A stretch of 64,000 nt of DNA from Phycisphaeraceae bacterium (GTDB lineage Bacteria > Planctomycetota > Phycisphaerae > Phycisphaerales > SM1A02): the NCBI GenBank assembly GCA_015709595.1, contig CP054178.1, positions 3,477,205 to 3,541,204 of the forward strand, given 5' to 3'. The translations under genes were made by a program, and so were the position numbers. The notes beneath the pieces were generated by a model. That model did no database searches, was not told where the DNA came from, and worked only from the letters and a program-made list of their open reading frames with translations. This document shows, piece by piece, positions 54,416 through 61,400 of the stretch (position 1 is the stretch's first letter; each line of letters begins with the position of its first letter).

Positions 54416-54796
54416 ATGGCACGACTCACGGCGGGCGTCGGCGTCATTCTCATCGCGCTGGGGCTGGTCGGCTACTTTGTGATCGCGCAGCCGGACGCCG
54501 GGGGGCGCAGCATCACGGCGATGATTCCGGCCTTCTTCGGGCTTCCGCTGGTCATCCTCGGCGTGCTGGGACTCAACATCAGGATGCGGAAGCACGCCAT
54601 GCATCTGGCCGCGCTGGTGGCGCTGCTGGGCGTGGTCGGCGCCCTGATGCGACCAGCCATGAAAGCGGCTCGCGGCGAAGCCATCGAGTTCAACGCCCCG
54701 TTGATCATGCAGATCATCATGGCGGCGGTGTGCCTGCTCTACCTGATCAAGTCGGTGGGCTCATTCGTCGCGGCACGGCGGACGAACCGCGCCTGA
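54416..54796 (+). CDS. Small membrane protein, four helices
   Basis: 126 residues, ATG 54416 with AGGAGG nearby. Four hydrophobic segments: VGVILIALGLVGYFVIA, ITAMIPAFFGLPLVILGVLG, MHLAALVALLGVVGALM and IMQIIMAAVCLLYLIKSVGS. No motif recognised; no function can be named. Co-directional with DUF1844 (29-bp gap) and the pseudouridine synthase gene (5-bp gap), so probably one operon. Confidence 0.8.
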   Translation: MARLTAGVGVILIALGLVGYFVIAQPDAGGRSITAMIPAFFGLPLVILGVLGLNIRMRKHAMHLAALVALLGVVGALMRPAMKAARGEAIEFNAPLIMQIIMAAVCLLYLIKSVGSFVAARRTNRA

Positions 54797-54801
54797 ACGG
54801 C

Positions 54802-55566
54802 ATGACCCCGCCACCTCCGCCGAATTCGCCGGTCATTCTGCGCGAGGAGCCGCAATGGCTTGTTCTGTGCAAGCCGCCCGGCTGGCACACCGTGGCGCCG
54901 GGCAAGCGTGCTGCCGCCAAACGAGGCGACGAACCGGGGCCGCCGGACATCGAGACATGGCTGCGCTCGACGTTTCCGTGGGCACGCGACCTGCCCGAGG
55001 GCGGCTTGGTCCACCGGCTCGACTTCGACACCTCCGGCTGCCTGCTGATCGCCCGGGACACCGCCAGTCAGGAGCGTCTCCGTGCCGCCATGCGACGCGA
55101 CGCGATCGAAAAGGACTACCTGGCGCTGGTGCGTCCGGGACTGATCGAGTCAGGCGAATTCACACTCTACTTCTCGTCGCGCCGGACGCGCTCACCCAAG
55201 GTGACGGTTCGTGAGCGGGGAGAGCCGCGGGAACTGGGCCGCTGCGTCTGGCGGACGCTCGAACGAACCGCGGGCTGGCAGTTTCTCGAAGTGCGCCTCA
55301 TCGGCGCCGGTCGCCGACACCAGATTCGCGCCGGCATGGCGCGGCTGGGGCACCCGTTGCTTGGCGATGCCCTGTACGGCGGCGCGCCGTGGGAAGGCGG
55401 CCTGGCGCTTCACGCGGCACGTCTGACGGTGGATGGCGTCGTCGTGACCTGTCCTCCACCGCCCGCGTGGCCGAAGGTGACGCAGTCCCCGCGGAGCACC
55501 GAAGCACGGGGTTCGTCCACGGTCGCTTCCTCGTTTCATCGTCGAGGTACCCCCCATGACCGCTGA
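54802..55566 (+). CDS. RluA-family pseudouridine synthase
   Basis: 254 residues from ATG 54802. EEPQWLVLCKPPGWHTVAPG start, the catalytic Asp in GGLVHRLDFDTSGCLLIARD (normally HRLDxxTSG), DAIEKDYLALVRPG, and RLIGAGRRHQIRAGMARLGH then LLGDALYGG. Isomerises uridine in rRNA or tRNA. A longer N-terminal extension would overlap the membrane protein gene. C-terminal tail of ~45 residues past the domain runs into the cupin gene (11-bp overlap). Confidence 0.9.
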   Translation: MTPPPPPNSPVILREEPQWLVLCKPPGWHTVAPGKRAAAKRGDEPGPPDIETWLRSTFPWARDLPEGGLVHRLDFDTSGCLLIARDTASQERLRAAMRRDAIEKDYLALVRPGLIESGEFTLYFSSRRTRSPKVTVRERGEPRELGRCVWRTLERTAGWQFLEVRLIGAGRRHQIRAGMARLGHPLLGDALYGGAPWEGGLALHAARLTVDGVVVTCPPPPAWPKVTQSPRSTEARGSSTVASSFHRRGTPHDR

Positions 55567-55951
55567 GCCCATCGTCAAGGTCAACCTGGCCGAAGCGTTC
55601 GCCTCATTCAGCGACCACTGGAGCCCGCGAGTCGCCGGCACGGTCAACGACTTTCAGGTCAAGGTCGCCAAGGTCCGGGGATCATTCATCTGGCACCGGC
55701 ACGACGAGGAGGATGAGTTGTTCCTCGTGGTCCGCGGAACTCTTCGCATCCGGCTTCGTGACGGCGAGATCGTGCTTCAGCCGGGCGAGTTCGTCGTCAT
55801 CCCCCGCGGCGTGGAGCACTGCCCCGTGGCGGAGGAGGAGACGCACATCCTGCTCTTCGAGCGGGCTGGAACGGTCAACACGGGCAACATCCGCAACGAA
55901 CGGACCGTGGAAGCGCCCGCCGCGCTCAGGCCGACGCCCGCCGCTCAATGA
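55556..55951 (+). CDS. Cupin domain protein
   Basis: 131 residues, ATG 55556 (GAGG upstream). Single cupin: GSFIWHRHDEEDELFLVVRG with H-x-H...E, and LQPGEFVVIPRGVEHCPVA with the C-terminal His. Binds a metal in a small barrel; substrate not known. 3' end overlaps the convergent Nudix gene by 26 bp. Confidence 0.88.
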   Translation: MTAEPIVKVNLAEAFASFSDHWSPRVAGTVNDFQVKVAKVRGSFIWHRHDEEDELFLVVRGTLRIRLRDGEIVLQPGEFVVIPRGVEHCPVAEEETHILLFERAGTVNTGNIRNERTVEAPAALRPTPAAQ

Positions 55952-56354
55952 CCACCTGCTCATCCAGGGCCATGATGACGCGCTTGATCTCCGGCTCCTT
56001 GACGCGTCGGGCCGCCTCGCGCAGCGAACACCATTCGCGTTCGCGGAAGTCATCCTCCGGCCAGCGGCGTCGAATCCTGGTCACCAGCATCAGGAACACG
56101 TCCACGACGCAGGTGCCCCCCCACTTGCGGTAGGCGTAACGGCACAGGCGGCGCCGCTCGACCTCGCCGCTGAGCCCGGCTTCCTCCTCCGCCTCGCGCA
56201 GGGCGGATTCCGGCGGGCTCTCTCCCGGTTCGACGAGTCCCTTGGGGATGATCCAGCGCGAACCCGACCGATTGGTGATGAGCGCGACCTCCAGCCGCCC
56301 GTCACGAACCCGGTAGGGAAGGACCGCGGACTGGGAGTAGACCGTTTCCCGCAT
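55926..56354 (-). CDS. Nudix hydrolase
   Basis: 142 residues from ATG 56354; a TTG at 56399 would lengthen it by 15. Nudix box within PKGLVEPGESPPESALREAE plus EEAGL (G-x5-E-x7-REAEEEAG). N-terminus QSAVLPYRVRDGRLEVALIT and IPKG resemble the DIPP (diadenosine/diphosphoinositol polyphosphate) branch. Hydrolyses a nucleoside- or inositol-diphosphate-linked substrate; specificity not determined. Convergent with the cupin gene. Confidence 0.9.
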   Translation of the reverse strand: MRETVYSQSAVLPYRVRDGRLEVALITNRSGSRWIIPKGLVEPGESPPESALREAEEEAGLSGEVERRRLCRYAYRKWGGTCVVDVFLMLVTRIRRRWPEDDFREREWCSLREAARRVKEPEIKRVIMALDEQVVIERRASA

Positions 56355-56490
56355 CTGGTGGGCGACTCCTTCCGCCTGGCCGGTCGTTGGAACCGGCAAT
56401 TGCTGCGCCTCATGTCATCGGCACAGCGGATGCAGGTCTTGCAAGTTTCGTCCCCCCTGAAATGAAGAACGGAATCGCCGGACGCCGTGT

Positions 56491-56925
56491 TCAACCCTCA
56501 GCGGCAGGAGCCGACTGCAGCTCCAGCACGTGTCGCGCCGCTGAAGCGATGTCCCGCAGCGATGGCGGCAGCCGATCGTCGGCCTCCACGCCGTGCAAGG
56601 CCCTGATGATCGCGGGACGCGACTGCGTCGTGATCAACTCGCCGTGACGCAGCAGGGCGGCGGCGATCGTCACCGCATACAGGCGGGCGGCCAGTTGCCG
56701 ATCCGCCGGCGTCTCCCCGGCCACGCGCATGGTCTTGAACGCGCTCTTGGCCTGGCGAAGGGTGTCCAGCGACGCCCGGTGATCGGCCAGCAGATCGAAC
56801 ACCCCCGTGCAGCCGGGGTCGATGTCGCGCGCCAGCCAATCCGCGGCGGCCAGCGCGCCGTCTCCGGCGCATTCCATGGCCCAGCGCCAGGCCTCCGCGA
56901 TGGGTTGAAGAGTTCGATCCGTCAT
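56491..56925 (-). CDS. Hypothetical helical protein downstream of a sigma factor
   Basis: 144 residues from ATG 56925 (ATGA overlap with the sigma gene stop). Mostly alpha-helical, no membrane segment or known motif; LAADWLARDIDPGCTGVFDL and SLDTLRQAKSAFKTMRVAGE are typical stretches. Translational coupling to the sigma factor suggests a partner or regulator of it (for example a non-canonical anti-sigma); that is inference. Confidence 0.6.
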   Translation of the reverse strand: MTDRTLQPIAEAWRWAMECAGDGALAAADWLARDIDPGCTGVFDLLADHRASLDTLRQAKSAFKTMRVAGETPADRQLAARLYAVTIAAALLRHGELITTQSRPAIIRALHGVEADDRLPPSLRDIASAARHVLELQSAPAAEG

Positions 56926-57641
56926 CGAGCACGCTCCAGCGACGCGAGCAGGTCTCGAATCTCGTTCTCCATGGACTCGGCGTCGGAGACGGTGCCGGCG
57001 ATCTCGGCCCGAAGCGCCCTGGCGAATCGGCGCTTCACGGTCACCAGCAGGTTGGACACCTGGGCGGCATCGCTCAGGTCGTACCGCGCCACCAGCTCCG
57101 AGGCGGTCGCGGGCGGCTCGCCCGTGAGCATCGGCCGTCCCACCCGCGCCTCGAATACCGACCAGTGAACCTCCAGCCCGTCCGCTCGACACTCCGACGC
57201 CACGCGGTCGAGCACGCGTCGGACAATGGTCACGGCCCAATGGTAGTCGAACGCCTCCTCCGGCGTCCCGAACGTCACGACCGGAGAACTGACCGACGCT
57301 CCCGCCGGCGAATCTGATTCCGCCGCCACGCGCCGTCGTCGTCGAACGTCGGACCGTTGCTTCTCACGCAGGTAGTTGCGCAGGCAGGCGACCAGGTACG
57401 TCCGGAACCTCCCCCGCGAAGGGTCGGCTCGCTCCGCCAAGCGCCGCTCCAGAAGAACCGTCGTGATGAATCCCTGCGTCAGGTCGCCCGCCTCGTGAAC
57501 GTCCCGCCCGGTGCGGCGGATGAAGGCGTAGATGGCGTGCCAATAGCGCCGAACCAGCGAATCGAGCGCGGCATCCCGCTCCTCGCCGCTCCGGTTGACG
57601 TCGTGGATCATCGACCAGTCTGTCTGTGGAAAAGGCGACAT
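56922..57641 (-). CDS. ECF-like sigma factor, second copy
   Basis: 239 residues, ATG 57641. Region 2: LVRRYWHAIYAFIRRTGRDV, EAGDLTQGFITTVLLERRLA, GRFRTYLVACLRNYLREKQR; region 4-like helices lie in the C-terminal half (ELVARYDLSDAAQVSNLLVT). The insert between the two regions is long (~60 residues). Such enlarged ECF factors are common in Planctomycetota. Followed by an overlapping helical gene. Confidence 0.8.
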   Translation of the reverse strand: MSPFPQTDWSMIHDVNRSGEERDAALDSLVRRYWHAIYAFIRRTGRDVHEAGDLTQGFITTVLLERRLAERADPSRGRFRTYLVACLRNYLREKQRSDVRRRRRVAAESDSPAGASVSSPVVTFGTPEEAFDYHWAVTIVRRVLDRVASECRADGLEVHWSVFEARVGRPMLTGEPPATASELVARYDLSDAAQVSNLLVTVKRRFARALRAEIAGTVSDAESMENEIRDLLASLERAR

Positions 57642-57948
57642 GTCAGCGGCGGAAGGGCTCGGCCCTTGTTATACGCCGATCCGCTGGCCGCATTGCGCGG
57701 TCACCATGGAATGCGTCGATCGGCTGAATCTGACGGAACGTGGAGATCTCGATCATCGGGCGCTTGAGGCCACTGTTCATGCGACCCTTGCAGAAAGACC
57801 CCCGGCGCCCGGCAAGCCCGCCCGAGCGATCAGCGCCGGGTCACGCCGACCGGCATGCCGGTCCCCGGCACGGCTCTCTTCCCGCACTGGAAACGGCCCG
57901 CCGCACCGATAGACTTGCCACTCCCCTCCTTTCCGTCGGAGTTCCGTT
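57642..57948. other. 307-bp divergent gap, sigma factor / atpC
   Basis: No convincing gene. A 68-codon frame from ATG 57706 lacks an SD and a family and is probably chance. GGGCTC-GGCCC near the left side could form a weak hairpin. Promoters for both neighbouring genes should be here; GGAG is seven bases before the atpC GTG. Confidence 0.4.
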
Positions 57949-58368
57949 GTGGCCAAGACTTTTCGATGCTCCATCGTCACCCCCACCGGGTCGATTCTGG
58001 ATGAACCGGTGACGTACGCCTCGATTCCGGCGTGGGACGGCCAGATGGGACTTCTGCCCGGCGCCTCTCCCGTGCTGGTTCAACTCGGCGCGGGCTCGCT
58101 GCGTCTGGACTTCCCGGAAGGCGGAAGCCGCTGGTTTCTGCTGGACGGGGGCTTCGCCCAGTTCAACGACGATTCGCTCAGTCTGCTCAGCGAGGCGGCG
58201 ATTCCCGCCGAGACCATCAATCTCGCCGAGGCCCGGGCCGAGCTCGCCGAGGCCAACGCCCGCGTCACCCAGCGTGACGCCGACCAGGCCCTGGTGCAGC
58301 GTCAGCAGGCCCGTGCGATGACCAAGATCGCGCTGGCCCAGGCGCAGGGGTCACGCGGCGGGATCTGA
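57949..58368 (+). CDS. atpC: ATP synthase epsilon subunit (isolated)
   Basis: 139 residues from GTG 57949 (GGAG seven bases upstream). FRCSIVTPTGSILDEPVTYA, IPAWDGQMGLLPGASPVLVQ and LDGGFAQFNDDSLSLLSEAA are the beta-sandwich of the F1 epsilon subunit; the C-terminal helical hairpin (AEARAELAEANARVTQRDAD) follows. Couples F1 rotation to c-ring and can inhibit ATP hydrolysis. No other atp gene is in the window: its neighbours are a sigma factor and a macroglobulin, unlike the usual atpBEFHAGDC order. Confidence 0.9.
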   Translation: MAKTFRCSIVTPTGSILDEPVTYASIPAWDGQMGLLPGASPVLVQLGAGSLRLDFPEGGSRWFLLDGGFAQFNDDSLSLLSEAAIPAETINLAEARAELAEANARVTQRDADQALVQRQQARAMTKIALAQAQGSRGGI

Positions 58369-58440
58369 GCGCTTGAGGAGTTGAAGTGATATGACGCTCC
58401 CATCCGCAACACTCCGGTCTTCCAAGCGACCGGGACCAGT

Positions 58441-61400
58441 TCAGTTCCGCTCGTACACCTTCATGCGGATCTCCGCGCTGTTGGCCCGGATTTCGGGTAC
58501 GTACATCGCATGGCCCATGACCGGAAGGGCGTGGAAGTCGCCGGGCGTCTCGGCCCGCAGTTCGTACTGGATTTCCCAGACGCCCTCGGGCAGCCGGTTG
58601 AAGAACAGCGCCACGTGGCGGTCGCGCAGCTCCTGGTAGACCCACTCGCTGCGGCCCGTGTAGTCGGAGCCGTCGCGGGCGACCATCGTCGGGTCGATCT
58701 CGCCGCCCGCGCCGAAGCGCCGCTCCTGCCCGGCCTTCCTGATCTGGCGGGCGTAGAGCGGCTGGCCGCTCTGCAGCGCCACCGCCTCCAGCCCGGCGGG
58801 CTTGAGGTCCTCGAACACGAGGTATTCGAGGTTGTTCTTGGTCTCGATGGTGAGCACCACTTCCACGCGCTCGCCGCTGACGATCGAGTCGCCGTCCTTC
58901 ATGGGCAGGCGGTCGTACTCGTACCCCTTGAGCAGCGTGGCGTAGGGGACGAGTTTGTAGTAGTCCCGCCGCACGAAGAGTTCGTGACCCGCGGGCTGGA
59001 TCGGTTCCTCGTGGCTGAAGAACGAGGCGTGGGCGAGGAAATAGATCGGCCCCGCGCCCCCCTTGCGCACGATGCGCACGCTGTTGGCGCCGTCGCGCAG
59101 CAGCTGCGGGTCGATGGCGAACGTGCTCGGACCGCTCAGCGCATCCTCCGGCTTCACCGTGCGGGTGGCGACCATCCTGTCGTTCACCAGCACGTCGAAG
59201 GCCACATCCGGCTTCAGTTCGCCGCTGACGCGAAGATAGTCGGTCAGCGCCAGCACCACGATGGCGGTGTCGCGGGTGTTGCTCCACTGCGCACCGCGGC
59301 GGTTCTTCACCAGCCAGTTGGTCACCGGCTCGATGAGTTCATGCCCCGGCTCGATCGCCAGCAGGGCCCGCAACGCGAAGGCGGTGGCCTCGACGCCGCC
59401 ATCGGACCAGCGGTAGTAGACGCCGTCATTGCCCCAGTGCGCGGTGGGAATGACGGCCGGGCTGGACTGTTGTCCAGCGCCGAGCAGGATGGAGGTGTCG
59501 GGCGTGCGGTCCATGATGACGCCGCTTTCCAGGTTGCGAACGAGAGTCGTGGCCCGCTCCGCATCACCGTAGTAGTGCGCGGCCAGCGCCAGCAGGGCCC
59601 GCGTGTAGGCGTTCAGGCGCTCGCGGTTGCTCCACAGGTTGTCGAACGCCTTGTTCTCGAACTCGGATCGGGCGTTGTCATCCTGGGCGTGCTGGTAGGC
59701 CGCCAGGGCGTGGAGCATCCACGCCTGCAGGTCGTGGTTGCGCTCCTGCTCGACGAGTTTCACCCGCAGGAAGTCGGCTCCGCGGGTCAGCAGGCCCGGG
59801 TCGATCTCCATGCCCGCGCCCTTGGCCAGCGACAGCCCCCACACCACGTAGGCGGACATGAAGTGGTCGCTGGGATACTGCTTCCACCAGCCCCAGCCGC
59901 CGTCCGACCCCTGCATGTCGGCGAGCCGGGCCAGCCCCTGCTTGACCATCGCGTCCAGTTCGCTCAGATCGCGCTTGCCGCCCGGGTGTGTGGCGGCCGC
60001 GTGCTGTTGCTCAATGCCGCCGAACAGCCGAGACATGGCCACGGCGGGATCGACGTTGAGATCCTTGAGCGTGCGGGCCACGATCGCCGCGGGCACGAAG
60101 CGGCTCATCGTCTGCTCCACGCAGCCGTAGGGGTAGTCGATGAGATACGGCAGGGCATCGAGCATCGTGACGGCCATGCTGGGCGTCACCTGCACGCTCA
60201 GGGTGGTCGAGCCGCCCTTTCGGGGCGGCAGGTTGATCGCCAGCGTCACATCATCCCCGCGCACTTTGCCGGAGTTGACGAGGTGCTTTTCGATGCCGTG
60301 TTCGAAGACGGGGTAGGTTTTCTCCATGCCGTCGGACTCGGCGCCGGCCCGCGCGGTGACGGTGAGGCGCGCCTCGCCCGCGCTGCGCACGGCGACCAGG
60401 TAATCCACGCGCGAGGAGCCGTTGGCGGGAATCTCCACTTGGCGCGGGGCGGCCGCATCCAGCGCCTTGCCGCCAAGCCGCGTCTCCAGCACCTCCAGCC
60501 CGGCGATGGCCTGATCGAAGCGGGCGGTCACCACCGCGTCGGTGTTGTTGTTGATGACCGCGCTGATGGTGAGTTCGTCGCCCACCACGAAGAATCGCGG
60601 CGCCTGCAGGCGCACGATGAGCGGCTGGCGCGTCTGCACCGAGGCACTGCCGAACCCGAAGTCCGCGCCGGACGACGCCGCCCGCGCGGTGGCCTTCCAG
60701 CGTGACGTGGTGTCGGGGAATGAGACATCCACGGTGGCGACGCCGTTGGCATCGGTCACCACGCTGGGCACCCAGAGCGCGGTGGAGCGGAAGTCGGAGC
60801 GGACGCGCACGGCCGCCTCCGGGTCGCCGCCTTCGGTTCCCGCGTCCATCGGCGCGCCGGCCTTGTCGTCCCTGTTCATCCGACCCAGCGCTTCCATCGG
60901 CATGTTGCCCTGGGCCATCTCCATGCCGGCCGCGTCGCGTGCTTCGCGCGCTCCGCCGCCGAGACCACCCCCGCCGCCGCCCGGCATGGCCGCTGAGGCG
61001 GGCGGCGCGGCTCCACTTCGACGACGCGCGGCGAATGTCACCGCGCCGTCCGCATCCGCCATCTCTTCCAGGCCTTCGCTGACGACCATGCCCTCGTGCT
61101 CGGGGTCCATACCGGCCACCACGATCTCCCCCTTTTCGTTTTTCTTCAGCCGCACGTACGACTTTTCGTTGAACGAGGTGGAGGTGGCGACCGCCTGACC
61201 CTGCCGGTCGCGGTAGAAGAACTGCCGGATGTCGCCCGCCAGCTCCGACTGGATGTAGAACACCGACTCATCCACCAGCGCGACCGACACATCCGCGCTC
61301 ACGGGCTTGCCGTTGTGATCCTTCGTGGTGACTTTGAGCGTGCCCTTGGACCCCGGCTTGTAGGCGGACTGGTCAAGCGCCACGTCCACGTTCAGGAAGT

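Noticed and set aside
57706-57912. 68-codon plus-strand frame before atpC
   Set aside because: No SD, no recognised family, and ends in a Pro/Arg-rich stretch typical of chance GC-rich frames.
58414-58433. CCGGTC...GACCGG inverted repeat as terminator between atpC and the macroglobulin gene
   Set aside because: Six-base stem without a T-run on either side; too weak to call.
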